From contig CAIRES010000042.1 of assembly GCA_903877645.1 (NCBI GenBank), positions 30,076 to 94,075 of the forward strand: a DNA stretch of 64,000 bases. Direction: 5' to 3'. Of the stretch, positions 53,663 to 62,808 are shown in pieces. The position numbers and the translations under genes were made by a program. The notes below the pieces were generated by a model, which saw only the letters and a program-made list of their open reading frames with translations, was not told the origin of the DNA and made no database searches. Every line of letters begins with the position of its first letter. The first letter of the stretch is position 1. Origin of the DNA: an uncultured Bacteroidota bacterium (GTDB lineage: Bacteria > Bacteroidota > Bacteroidia > Chitinophagales > Chitinophagaceae).

Positions 53663-55549
53663 TTATGCCCTCAACGTGAGGTGCGAAAAGTTTGGCGCTT
53701 CGGTATTCCTTATTGAGTTGTAGGTAGGAATGATGTAGCGGGCACTGTAGTCGTTGTCCGATATGAACTTAACAACATACTCCACTGCAAAAGCAGGGTC
53801 GTTCTTTTTGCCTACCAGTAAATACTCGAGGTAGAAAAGGCTGATGCCTGAGTCAAACGAACCACCATTGTCCTTGCCTATCCATTTTTCGGCAAAAGCT
53901 ACAATGTCGTCCTTATTGTCTGCCAGCCTTTCGTGCAGTTGTTTCAGTGTATATACTTTCAGGAAACGCAGGCGTTCCACATCTCCTTCTATATCGATCT
54001 CAAAATTGATCTTGGCACCCGCACGTTCAGCGATCTGCTGGTCTACCTCTTTCAGCAACTTGCTGTTCAGCACATACTCCCGCAGGGTTATGTCTGTCAT
54101 CGGAGCATTCTCATCAAGTTGTATAGACTTAGTAGCCTTATTAGGAACGGTTTCGTAAAATGCTGCCTTATCTGCATCCGGTATGTGTTCTGCAACCTGC
54201 TCCATGGCACCATTGCTGTTCACATTAAAGTTACCGCCCACTGGCAAAGGAATAGATGCTGCAATAGGGGCGATCACTTCTTCCTGAACTGCTTTCGGAA
54301 CTTCTGCTACTACCTGGGGAACAACAGGTATTTCTACCGGTGCAGCAACAGGTGTTTCTTTTTGAACATTGTTGATGCTGTCGGCAAGCGCTTTAAGGCT
54401 ATCAACACCATTGCCTGCTATACCGCTAGTAGCGGCCTCCGCTATTGGTGCTATATAAGTATGCTCTGCTGCAATATCTTTTATCTTATCCTCTACTTGT
54501 TCGGCAACTACAGCTATTGGCGCAGCAGCGAGTATCGGTTCTATTTTGGCTATTATTGGTTGTGCAAATGCAGGAATTTCAAATGCAGGAACCGCTTGTG
54601 GTACTCCTGCTACAGGCTGTGGTGCTGGCTGCGGTATAGGAACAACCGGTATATCAAATACAGGCGCCGTAACTTCCGGAACAACAACAGGCGCAGCAAC
54701 TGCTACCGGCATTTCAACTACTGGTGCTGCTACAACAGGCTCAGGTATGTGTACTACCGGCTGCGGAGCTGTAGCCACTGGTTGTGGTATGTATACCTCC
54801 GGCTGTGGAGCAGGTGCAACAGGTGCCACATACACAGGCGCAGGCGCTGTATATACAGGTTGCACAGGTGCTTCGGCTACCGGCTGAATAACAGGCTCCG
54901 GTTGTGGTGCGGTTACTACCGCAGCAGGCTGTGGTTCTTTAGCTACCGACTGTAAATGTTCTGCAAATGTATTGACAGGTTCTGTATGAGCTGCCCGCTT
55001 TTTCGCATGTTCTGTTCTTACCCTCAGAAATTCTATATCTGCCATTTCCAGCAGTGCGCCTACACGGTAGAAATCTCTTTTTGCTTCATCGGGTACTATG
55101 TTATCATCGTAACCCAATTCCTTTTCTATGGCCGACCAGGCATCCTGCAACATAGAGGATATCTGTATCTCGAATTTTTTATCGCCAAGCCTTTTGTATT
55201 CAGTAAGCTCGCGGCGGTTCGACTTAAGCCCGGCTGTATAATTGATGTGCTTATAGGAGAATGTCTCTACACGAATATCCTTCTTGCTGAGCGAGCGCTC
55301 CTGCTCCACGTCCAGTTCAGACTCCAGTATATGCGATATTTTAGCTACCGTATCTTCAAAATAAGTAATGATCCTGATCACAGGCACATACTGCTCATCG
55401 AGCGAGTTGCCGGCATGATGATCCACCATTGATTCGATTCTGTAATAAGGAATATCGTTTTGTACAACGATCTCCCTGATCAGGTCTTCTATCTTGATGG
55501 TAAACGTACTGAAACGTTCTATTGCAGACTGATGACTCCTAAAATGCAT
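53663..55549 (-). CDS. RelA/SpoT-like domain protein with long Pro/Val/Ala/Gln-rich linker
   Basis: 628 residues. Residues 1-190 follow the RelA/SpoT synthetase fold: YYRIESMVDHH, VIRIITYFEDTVAKISHILE, FEIQISSMLQDAWSAIEKEL. But the catalytic RxKxxxS motif reads RIESMVD and the DxxGxRI motif reads EQYVPVIRI, so synthetase activity is doubtful. Residues 200-440 are low-complexity (repeated QPV, APV, PQP words). The last 180 are helical. Possible role: ppGpp binding or a scaffold without synthesis. No partner gene is adjacent. Confidence 0.65.
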   Translation of the reverse strand: MHFRSHQSAIERFSTFTIKIEDLIREIVVQNDIPYYRIESMVDHHAGNSLDEQYVPVIRIITYFEDTVAKISHILESELDVEQERSLSKKDIRVETFSYKHINYTAGLKSNRRELTEYKRLGDKKFEIQISSMLQDAWSAIEKELGYDDNIVPDEAKRDFYRVGALLEMADIEFLRVRTEHAKKRAAHTEPVNTFAEHLQSVAKEPQPAAVVTAPQPEPVIQPVAEAPVQPVYTAPAPVYVAPVAPAPQPEVYIPQPVATAPQPVVHIPEPVVAAPVVEMPVAVAAPVVVPEVTAPVFDIPVVPIPQPAPQPVAGVPQAVPAFEIPAFAQPIIAKIEPILAAAPIAVVAEQVEDKIKDIAAEHTYIAPIAEAATSGIAGNGVDSLKALADSINNVQKETPVAAPVEIPVVPQVVAEVPKAVQEEVIAPIAASIPLPVGGNFNVNSNGAMEQVAEHIPDADKAAFYETVPNKATKSIQLDENAPMTDITLREYVLNSKLLKEVDQQIAERAGAKINFEIDIEGDVERLRFLKVYTLKQLHERLADNKDDIVAFAEKWIGKDNGGSFDSGISLFYLEYLLVGKKNDPAFAVEYVVKFISDNDYSARYIIPTYNSIRNTEAPNFSHLTLRA

Positions 55550-55659
55550 AATTCAAAAACATTAGTCTAGAACAATACGATTTTTTTCTTAATTGTAAGC
55601 CATTAGGAATTCGCTTAACAACTGATTAGGAAAATATTAACCTTTCATTATAATTAATG

Positions 55660-56382
55660 CTATGTCGGAGTATCACTGCTTGTTTTTTGTTCTGCTGGAA
55701 CTCCACCTTTCCAGAACGTTTTCCACTCAGCCGGTGTAAGGGCATCCTTCACATCAAAGTTGCCGATCTTAGTACGCCTCAGCTCCTGCAGGTAAGCTCC
55801 GCAACCCAGCAACTGTCCTATATCCTGGGCCAGTGAGCGTATGTAAGTACCAGTGCTGCACACTACCCTGAAGTGTACCTCGGGTAGTGATATTTTAGTT
55901 ATTTCAAATTCACTCACTATCACCGGGCGGGCCTGCAAAATTACATCTACACCGGCGCGTGCGAGGTCGTAAGAGCGTTTGCCATCCCTTTTGATCGCTG
56001 AGTGTATGGGCGGCACCTGCATGATCTCCCCGGTAAGTTTTTGGGCTGCTGCATATACCTGTTCATGAGCTATTTGCTCAAAAGGCATAGGATCTTCGGG
56101 ATCACTCTCTTTATCATAAGTAGCAGTAATAGCGCCGAGGTGAAAGATGCCGGTGTATTCCTTGGGCAGTTGCTGGTAACTGGATATCTGCTTGGTCATA
56201 GCGCCGGAGCAGCAGATGAGCAAGCCTGTAGCCAGAGGATCAAGGGTGCCGCAATGGCCTATCTTAGCCCTGAGCGCTATCTTAATAGCATTTACCGCAT
56301 CAAAAGATGTCCATTTATAGGGTTTATCCACAAGTATCACCCCACCTTTTTTGAGTTCGGGGGGCATTGGCCTTTTTTCCAT
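55660..56382 (-). CDS. truB: tRNA pseudouridine-55 synthase
   Basis: 240 residues from the ATG at 56382; the longer frame upstream carries non-coding-like sequence. Catalytic Asp in GHCGTLDPLATGLL, first motif ILVDKPYKWTSFDAVN, later CSTGTYIRSLAQDIG. TruB makes pseudouridine at position 55 of tRNA. A TACCTTTG -7 box at 56388-56395 ends 6 nt from the ATG, so the mRNA may have almost no leader. Confidence 0.95.
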   Translation of the reverse strand: MEKRPMPPELKKGGVILVDKPYKWTSFDAVNAIKIALRAKIGHCGTLDPLATGLLICCSGAMTKQISSYQQLPKEYTGIFHLGAITATYDKESDPEDPMPFEQIAHEQVYAAAQKLTGEIMQVPPIHSAIKRDGKRSYDLARAGVDVILQARPVIVSEFEITKISLPEVHFRVVCSTGTYIRSLAQDIGQLLGCGAYLQELRRTKIGNFDVKDALTPAEWKTFWKGGVPAEQKTSSDTPT

Positions 56383-56387
56383 TGGCG

Positions 56388-56395
56388 CAAAGGTA
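56388..56395 (-). promoter_or_regulatory. -7 promoter box next to the truB start
   Basis: TACCTTTG on the minus strand, 6 nt upstream of the ATG. No -33 with normal spacing seen. Confidence 0.4.
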
Positions 56396-56522
56396 ACCCC
56401 ATACAGGCAAATAAGTGAAAAACAATGCACTATACACTTTAACAGGCCGTGGCACACTTTTTCGTATATCCTATGCAAAACAAGGAAAGAACATTCAATG
56501 ATAACCGCTAAAAACAAAACAC

Positions 56523-57017
56523 ATGAAAACGACAATATTAGTATCGCTGCTGTGCTTGGGCTCGCTTTGCGGCTCCGCACAATTTCAGTATACCACCAAA
56601 GATCATCCTATACTGAGGCAAGGTGAACGCATCCCTGTAACACCTGCATTTGATGGTGCTTTTACAGTGGTCACAGATACGCCATGCTATATGTACATTA
56701 GTAAGCACGGCTTATATGTAGTGGATTGCCCCGGTGTATGGTTTCCACCTGAAAAAAGGACCGCTGACGAAGGCGTGGCCGTGTATCAACCCGCTACCGG
56801 AGATATAACTGTACAAGGCGAAAAGAGCTATTCAGGCTACTATCCCGGTAAAACTGCCCTGCACAGAGACCCTGATATGCCTGCCAATGCAGTGCCTGCA
56901 TACCCTACCAGCGCTTATATACCTTTATACGACCCGCCATGCTACAGGTACACTGATAAAAATGGTGTTTCGGTAATGGAATGTCATGGATTACAGTTCT
57001 TGCCCGAAAAGAAATAA
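56523..57017 (+). CDS. Secreted protein with two repeated Cys modules
   Basis: 164 residues. Signal peptide MKTTILVSLLCLGSLCGSA. Two similar segments: DTPCYMYISKHGLYVVDCPG then VWFPPEK (near 52), and DPPCYRYTDKNGVSVMECHG then LQFLPEK (near 138). Each has two Cys with the same spacing, hinting at two disulfide-bonded hairpins. Unknown family. Confidence 0.65.
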   Translation: MKTTILVSLLCLGSLCGSAQFQYTTKDHPILRQGERIPVTPAFDGAFTVVTDTPCYMYISKHGLYVVDCPGVWFPPEKRTADEGVAVYQPATGDITVQGEKSYSGYYPGKTALHRDPDMPANAVPAYPTSAYIPLYDPPCYRYTDKNGVSVMECHGLQFLPEKK

Positions 57018-57039
57018 TACTTGCTACATATCGCAACTG

Positions 57040-57065
57040 AAAGGGTACTTACGAGTACCCTTTTT
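57040..57065 (+). terminator. Intrinsic terminator
   Basis: 10-bp stem AAAGGGTACT/AGTACCCTTT, loop TACG, then TT. Confidence 0.75.
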
Positions 57066-57112
57066 GCTTTTGTAAGCAGCAGAAATATGGCCACTGTTGT
57101 TCCACACGTTAT

Positions 57113-57120
57113 TACATTTG
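57113..57120 (+). promoter_or_regulatory. -7 promoter box of the small membrane gene
   Basis: TACATTTG, perfect TAnnTTTG, 8 nt before the TTG start at 57128. Confidence 0.45.
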
Positions 57121-57127
57121 TACCAAC

Positions 57128-57403
57128 TTGAAAAAGGTATTCGGATATATATTCATCCTTATAGGCAGTATACTCAGCTTGTCCTTGCTGGTAGATATAC
57201 CGCCGCTCATCAGGGCTTTTCTCAACGTGAACAGGGAAGCTAACGGGAGCACCCACGGAGAAGCCATAGGCTATGCTGCGGGTATGGTAATTTTTATGGG
57301 AGTAGTGATACTGATCGTCGCACTATTGTTATGGCTGGGTATAAAGTGGACGAAGAAGAAACCACCTGCAAAAGAAGAAGAAACCGAAAGCCGGATATTT
57401 TAG
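57128..57403 (+). CDS. Two-helix small membrane protein
   Basis: 91 residues with TTG start at 57128. Two helices (YIFILIGSILSLSLLVDIP and MVIFMGVVILIVALLLWLG) and a basic tail (KWTKKKPPAKEEETESRIF). No family. Its -7 box lies 8 nt upstream of the start, so the leader is very short. Confidence 0.55.
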   Translation: MKKVFGYIFILIGSILSLSLLVDIPPLIRAFLNVNREANGSTHGEAIGYAAGMVIFMGVVILIVALLLWLGIKWTKKKPPAKEEETESRIF

Positions 57404-57482
57404 TTACGGCTTCCTGTTATTTTCTCCCATCTTATTACAATCCTCTACCATTTAAAAGGCTCCATTTATCTGTATAGCCCCT

Positions 57483-57490
57483 TACCTTTG
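57483..57490 (+). promoter_or_regulatory. -7 promoter box abutting the aroF start
   Basis: TACCTTTG ends 4 nt before ATG 57494; transcription would begin at or near the start codon. Confidence 0.5.
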
Positions 57491-57493
57491 CGT

Positions 57494-58570
57494 ATGTCTT
57501 TTTTCAGGTCGGTGAGGCCGTTTATAGTGGCTGGGCCATGTAGTGCAGAAACGAGGGAGCAGGTATTGGTTACTGCCGCCGCCCTGGCAACCATCGGCAT
57601 TCAATTGTTCAGGGCTGGGGTATGGAAACCCCGTACCCGGCCCGGGTCTTTTGAGGGCTCCGGTATAGAAGCACTGGCATGGCTGAAGGAAGTAAAAGAT
57701 ACTTACCAACTACCCGTAACGGTAGAAGTAGCAGAGACCGCACATATAGAGCAGGCGCTCGCATATGGCATAGACGTGCTGTGGGTAGGGGCCCGCACCA
57801 CCGTAAACCCCTTCCAGGTGCAGCGGCTGGCAGATGCCCTACGTGGCGTGGATATAAAGGTGATGGTGAAGAACCCTGTAAGCCCCGATACCGACTTGTG
57901 GCAAGGAGCCATAGAGCGCTTTGAGCAGGCAGGAGTGCAGGAGGTGGCTGCAATACATCGGGGCTTCTCGGGCTACGGATCGGCCACCGGCTACCGCAAC
58001 CAGCCCAACTGGCCCATACCGATAGAACTCAAAAGACGTAAGCCCGAACTACCCATCATCTGCGATCCCAGCCACATTACCGGCAAGCGCGACCGCGTGG
58101 CAGAAATGGCACAAAAGGCCATGGACATGCACTTCGACGGGCTGATGATAGAGACCCACCCCACCCCCGATGATGCGTGGAGTGATGCCGCACAACAGAT
58201 CACCCCGCAACAATTGAAGGATCTGCTTGCAGGCCTCATTGTTCGCGAAGAGTATACACAGGATATGAGCGGGCAGATGCAACTGGAATACCTGCGCCAA
58301 CTCATGGACAGTATAGATACCGAAATAACTGACCTGCTGGGAAAACGCATGGAGCTAAGCGAACAAATGGGCGAGGTGAAGAAGGCAAGCAATATGACCA
58401 TTTACCAGCCTGCCCGCTGGCGCGAGATACTGGAAACTCGTGTAGAGCATGCCGCATCCCGCCACCTCTCGAAGGAATTTGTGGCAGCGATATATGAGCA
58501 GATACACCACGAAAGCATCCGCAAACAACTGGCGGTACTGGAAGAAGCCACTAAACAAACCAAAAAATAG
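57494..58570 (+). CDS. Bifunctional 3-deoxy-7-phosphoheptulonate synthase / chorismate mutase type II
   Basis: 358 residues from the ATG at 57494. DAHP synthase part: FIVAGPCSAETREQV, then FRAGVWKPRTRPGSFEG, IDVLWVGARTTVNPF, CDPSHITGKRD. The C-terminal chorismate mutase domain follows (LRQLMDSIDTEITDLLGKRM, then EQMGEVKKASN). It gives the first step of the shikimate route plus prephenate formation. This fusion order is common in Bacteroidota. Confidence 0.93.
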   Translation: MSFFRSVRPFIVAGPCSAETREQVLVTAAALATIGIQLFRAGVWKPRTRPGSFEGSGIEALAWLKEVKDTYQLPVTVEVAETAHIEQALAYGIDVLWVGARTTVNPFQVQRLADALRGVDIKVMVKNPVSPDTDLWQGAIERFEQAGVQEVAAIHRGFSGYGSATGYRNQPNWPIPIELKRRKPELPIICDPSHITGKRDRVAEMAQKAMDMHFDGLMIETHPTPDDAWSDAAQQITPQQLKDLLAGLIVREEYTQDMSGQMQLEYLRQLMDSIDTEITDLLGKRMELSEQMGEVKKASNMTIYQPARWREILETRVEHAASRHLSKEFVAAIYEQIHHESIRKQLAVLEEATKQTKK

Positions 58571-58630
58571 CATGGAAGGCCGTATTTTTGATTGAACGGT
58601 CTATATTTACCCTGAAAATAAAACAGATCA

Positions 58631-59425
58631 TTGGCACTAAAGCAACATCTTGACGATAAAGTACGTTTCGACCAGCAGGTTGATAACTCGGGGGCATATG
58701 TACTGCCATTCATAGAAAAGACCAAGCCGCTTGGCCCCGGCATCAATGTGCTGGAGGTAGGTACCGCCGAAGGCGGCGTGCTCCGGCCGTTTACGGATCG
58801 TGGTTGCTATTGTGTGGGCGTGGACCTTGCCGAAGCAAGAGTAGAAAATGCCAAAGTGCTGATGGCAGAAGAATACAAAGCCGGCAAGGTAGATTTCATC
58901 TGCCAGAATATATATGACGAGGCATTTATCACCAGGTTCAAAAACAACTTTGATGTCATCATCCTAAAGGATGTGATAGAGCATGTGCCGGGGCAGGAGC
59001 AATTCATTCCCCACCTGAAGACTTTCTTACGCCCCGGTGGGCAGATATTCTTTGGCTTTCCGCCGTGGTATATGCCCTTTGGTGGCCACCAGCAACTGTG
59101 CCGCAAAAAATGGGCCAGCGTGATACCCTGGTACCACATACTACCCACACCTATTTACAAAGGTATCTTAAAAATGGCCGGAGAACATCAGGTGGTTATA
59201 GACGAACTCCTTGAAATAAAAGACACCCGCATCACTATAGAGCGTTTTGAGCGCATTGTAAAAGCCAGTGGATTGAAGGTGCTGCATAAAGAACATTACC
59301 TCATCAACCCTATATACAAATACAAATTCGGGTTACAGCCCCGCAGGCAATTTGCACCTATTACCTGGCTACCATACCTACGCGATTTTGTAACTACTTG
59401 CGTATATTATACCGTGGGTGAATAA
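58631..59425 (+). CDS. Class I SAM-dependent methyltransferase
   Basis: 264 residues, TTG start at 58631. SAM loop VLEVGTAEGGVLRPF (GxxEG variant of GxGxG), acidic CVGVDLAEARVENAK, and motif DVIILKDVIEHVPGQEQFIP, LRPGGQIFFGFPPWY. The C-terminal half is aromatic-rich with no marker for substrate. It follows the DAHP synthase gene by 60 nt. Confidence 0.8.
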   Translation: MALKQHLDDKVRFDQQVDNSGAYVLPFIEKTKPLGPGINVLEVGTAEGGVLRPFTDRGCYCVGVDLAEARVENAKVLMAEEYKAGKVDFICQNIYDEAFITRFKNNFDVIILKDVIEHVPGQEQFIPHLKTFLRPGGQIFFGFPPWYMPFGGHQQLCRKKWASVIPWYHILPTPIYKGILKMAGEHQVVIDELLEIKDTRITIERFERIVKASGLKVLHKEHYLINPIYKYKFGLQPRRQFAPITWLPYLRDFVTTCVYYTVGE

Positions 59426-59432
59426 CAAACGA

Positions 59433-59993
59433 TCAACTGAGTAAAAATTCTATAGCACGGGGATAATAGAAGTGCTCCAGCTTGTGTATGCGGCCTGCCA
59501 GGGTTTCCGGGTTGTCATATTCTGCCACCTCACATCGCGCCTGTAATATGATTCCACCATCGTCATACACCTCATTTACATAGTGTATCGTTATCCCCGA
59601 TTCTTTATCACCGGCTGCCATTACAGCATGGTGTACTTTACCGCCATACATACCCTTACCGCCATAGCCGGGCAAAAGAGCCGGATGAATATTAATGATC
59701 CTGCCGGGATATACGTCGATCAGCGCCTGCGGTATCTTCCATAAAAAGCCCGCAAGTACGATGAGCGATGGCTTGTAGTCACCGATCTGCTCTAAGAGCA
59801 ATGTTTCATTAAAAGTTTTTTTATCCACGATAAGAAATGGGATCTCTTCCCTGCGCGCTATATCCAGTACCCCTGCTTCGGCTTTATTACAAACGATCAG
59901 TGCAACCCGTGCTTTACCATTACTTTTGAAATGCTGTATGATGGCATCGGCATTGGTACCTGTGCCTGATGCGAATATGACGAGTGATTGCAT
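59433..59993 (-). CDS. purN: Phosphoribosylglycinamide formyltransferase
   Basis: 186 residues from the ATG at 59993. Catalytic set: Asn/His in RIINIHPALLPGYGGKGMYG and Asp in VNEVYDDGGIILQ. It adds the formyl group from 10-formyl-THF to GAR in purine synthesis. The stop lies 7 nt from the convergent methyltransferase stop. Confidence 0.93.
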   Translation of the reverse strand: MQSLVIFASGTGTNADAIIQHFKSNGKARVALIVCNKAEAGVLDIARREEIPFLIVDKKTFNETLLLEQIGDYKPSLIVLAGFLWKIPQALIDVYPGRIINIHPALLPGYGGKGMYGGKVHHAVMAAGDKESGITIHYVNEVYDDGGIILQARCEVAEYDNPETLAGRIHKLEHFYYPRAIEFLLS

Positions 59994-60009
59994 GGTGTAA
60001 AAATAGCGG

Positions 60010-60867
60010 TTATTTTTTGCGCAGTATAATAATAGCGCCCTGCCCCTTGGATATACTGGCAAAAGCGTTGTGCTTTACTTTACCATCTGACAAAGTGATG
60101 CGCGATGTGTTGGGTGGTACTTTCCCTTCATTCTCTGCTATAATGGTCAGTATATTCACCTGCTCCACAAGTGGCAGCTTTACCTGCTTTTTCTTCCTCA
60201 CCAGGGAATAATCAGATAGCACTACGCGACCGTTATATACCAGTGTTACTATATCCCCATCAATGTATTCATTGTCCCATATCTCCATATAGCAGGTATC
60301 AGAATTCCATTCAAACACTTTTTCTTTCGCAGCTGTGATAGTCTCCACGTTGTCATGCGCTTCCCCGCCATTTGCCCATCCTGCCTGTACATCACCTTCT
60401 TCATGTTCGGCTCCACGTCCTGTTTTTGGTGGGTCAAATAACTGATTCATTTCCTTAGCCACATCAAATGCTATAGTGCCTTCACTACAGGTGAGGTCAT
60501 TTTTTTTGCCCCTAAAGCTTCCCTTCAATACATAAACACCCTTTTCCAGCCGGTATGGCAGCTTAGCCTCCACCATACAATCTTCAAACATAGTCATACC
60601 GGGTGTAGCCACTTCTTTAAAATAGAGGGTTTGCTCCGGCTTGTTTATTTTACCATTTATTGCAGCCTTCAGCTCCAGGCCATCCTGCATATAAGTAATG
60701 GCGTAGCCTTTAATGTTATCGCCGGTGGCTTTAAAGACAAGCTTGTATTTAGTGTTCTCGCCGCCCTTCATATGCAACACACCTTTGAGGACGTAGTCCT
60801 TCTGCTGCCCCATTAAATGGAACGGCAATGTAAAGAACAAGATCATCAATAAAATAGCATGGCGCAT
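60010..60867 (-). CDS. Secreted protein of unknown function
   Basis: 285 residues. Signal peptide MRHAILLMILFFTLPFHLMG. Beta-rich start (KDYVLKGVLHMKGGENTKYK) and a C-terminal segment with SLVRKKKQVKLPLVEQVNIL and PPNTSRITLSDGKVKHN, possibly a polysaccharide- or metal-binding fold. No motif I can name. It is 32 nt downstream of the TPR gene on the same strand, likely one operon. Confidence 0.6.
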   Translation of the reverse strand: MRHAILLMILFFTLPFHLMGQQKDYVLKGVLHMKGGENTKYKLVFKATGDNIKGYAITYMQDGLELKAAINGKINKPEQTLYFKEVATPGMTMFEDCMVEAKLPYRLEKGVYVLKGSFRGKKNDLTCSEGTIAFDVAKEMNQLFDPPKTGRGAEHEEGDVQAGWANGGEAHDNVETITAAKEKVFEWNSDTCYMEIWDNEYIDGDIVTLVYNGRVVLSDYSLVRKKKQVKLPLVEQVNILTIIAENEGKVPPNTSRITLSDGKVKHNAFASISKGQGAIIILRKK

Positions 60868-60899
60868 TGGTCGGAGTGCGTTACTTTGTCTTTCTTTTT

Positions 60900-62711
60900 T
60901 TATGGTATATTTCGTCCGTTCAGCTCATTGAGCCGCTGACGGGCTATTTGCGCATAGGTACTACCGGGGTAGTCTATAAGCAGTTGTTCGTAATATTTTT
61001 TTGCTTCTTCTTTTTTGTGCAGGTCGTTATCGTATATGTCTCCCATCTTAAAAACAGCATCGTCGCCCAGCACATCCTGCCCGTAGTCTTTAAGTATGGC
61101 AGCGAGGTATACGAGGGCTTTGTCATAGTCTTTATGCTTCACAGCCATATCAGCACGGGCCATGAGTATATCGTCATTGAGCGGATGCTTGGGAAATGCT
61201 TTGTTGATGCTATCCAGCAATGCTTCTGCCTCTTTGTCTTTATTCTGAAACATCAGCAGGCCTGCATAGGCAAACCGCTGCAGCGGCACCATATTGCTGT
61301 CTTCCACGTTCTCGGTGATCAGTACAGAAAGATAAATGGCATCATTGGCGATCAGCTCCGATGTAGCAGACTTCAGCCATCCCAACTGCTGCTGTGCCCA
61401 GTTGAAATCGCCCTGGTAGTAAGCCAGCTTAGCATTCCTGAAGCGGGCATCCTCACCCATAGGGTCTTGTTTGAATTCTTTATCTACCTGGCTATACACC
61501 AGCGATGCCTCCCATACCTGCCCTGTGAGTACATAGTAGTCGCCCAGTTGCAGCCTTAATGAGCCGGCCATAGTGCGGCGCACATCCGGCTCACCTATTC
61601 CTTTTTTAAGAATGGCAATAGCCCCCTCCACATTATTACCATACTGCGCCAGCAGCATAGCATCATCAGATGCTGCCTGCATACCATAATACTTTGGATA
61701 CGCTACCAGGAAGCTATCATACAATGCTTCTACATGCACTACATCAGCCGTTGTATAATTCGGATTAGCTTCCAGTTGGTTCAGTGCGGCGGTCAGTTCT
61801 TCGCTTTTAGCCATGATGTAGTAGGGCAGGTCTTTGCCTTTGGCCACTATGTCTTCGTAGGCTTTTACTGCTATACCATATTGCTTTGCGGCAACTGCCA
61901 CCCGCGCAAAATCCATGAGGCGCTTGCCCGCTTCTTTATTGCGCTCATCCACAGCTTCCATTTGCAGCAGTGCGCCATCCCAGTCGTCCTTTTGTGTGTA
62001 TATCCAGGTCAGCAGGTCAGCGAAGTAGTTATTCTCGGGATGTTCGTTTATTTTTTTGATGATGGCTTTCTGTGCCTGCTGCAGTTTGTCGGCATCGCTG
62101 CCCAGCAGCTCCAGCAGTATAGACTTAATGTACTCGGTATTCATACCGGGCACCTGGTTCAGTGCCAGCAGGGCATCTATGGCCTTACCCAGGTCGTTAC
62201 ATTTGGCATACATGTTCGCCAACTGCGCTGCGTATAGGTATGGACCTGTGAAATTGGTTGCAGCCCGCTCATAAGTGGCGATCGCATATTCTTCCAGCCC
62301 TGCATCAGTAAATGCTTTGGCCACCTTTTGCGTGTACATATCGTCGCCATTGATAGAAAGTACCAATGAGTCATATTGGGCGCGGGCTTTGTCTATGGCG
62401 CCTTCCCGTTCGTACACATTGCCAAGGTCTATGTACAGCAACTGGTTCAGCCGCAACGTCCGTTGTTTGGCCACCACCTGTTCCGCCTGTTTGTAATCTT
62501 TTGTTTGTACCAGCGTTTTCAGGTACTCGCTATACACTGAATCAGGGGCGGTGGTATATATCTTGCTGTATAATTCTTTAGCCTTTGTATACTCTTTATC
62601 CTCAGCAAATTGCCGTGCTTTCACCAGGTCCGACTGTGCAAAAGCATGGCTCGTGAGCAGCACTAACGCACATCCAGACCACAACCTCACTATGTTCACC
62701 ATTCTTTGCAT
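60900..62711 (-). CDS. Periplasmic TPR-repeat protein
   Basis: 603 residues; an ATG 3 codons later (62702) also fits. A signal peptide (ends SHAFAQ) is followed by about 14 helical TPR-like repeats over the whole length (AEDKEYTKAKELYSKIYTT; NAKLAYYQGDFNWAQQQLGW; KDYDKALVYLAAILKDYGQ). TPR arrays build protein scaffolds in the periplasm or outer envelope. A partner cannot be told; the next gene encodes the secreted 285-residue protein. Confidence 0.8.
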   Translation of the reverse strand: MQRMVNIVRLWSGCALVLLTSHAFAQSDLVKARQFAEDKEYTKAKELYSKIYTTAPDSVYSEYLKTLVQTKDYKQAEQVVAKQRTLRLNQLLYIDLGNVYEREGAIDKARAQYDSLVLSINGDDMYTQKVAKAFTDAGLEEYAIATYERAATNFTGPYLYAAQLANMYAKCNDLGKAIDALLALNQVPGMNTEYIKSILLELLGSDADKLQQAQKAIIKKINEHPENNYFADLLTWIYTQKDDWDGALLQMEAVDERNKEAGKRLMDFARVAVAAKQYGIAVKAYEDIVAKGKDLPYYIMAKSEELTAALNQLEANPNYTTADVVHVEALYDSFLVAYPKYYGMQAASDDAMLLAQYGNNVEGAIAILKKGIGEPDVRRTMAGSLRLQLGDYYVLTGQVWEASLVYSQVDKEFKQDPMGEDARFRNAKLAYYQGDFNWAQQQLGWLKSATSELIANDAIYLSVLITENVEDSNMVPLQRFAYAGLLMFQNKDKEAEALLDSINKAFPKHPLNDDILMARADMAVKHKDYDKALVYLAAILKDYGQDVLGDDAVFKMGDIYDNDLHKKEEAKKYYEQLLIDYPGSTYAQIARQRLNELNGRNIP

Positions 62712-62808
62712 AATTAAATATACTCAATGCACTCATATTGTCAAGCCCTTATTCATCAAAACGAAAGTTATCCCCGATGGGGCGGGATAGAATTACAAAA
62801 ATATGACA

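Noticed and set aside
54546..54887. Gly/Thr/Ala-rich repeated open frame on the plus strand
   Set aside because: It is the antisense reading of the Pro/Val/Ala-rich linker of the gene at 53663-55549.
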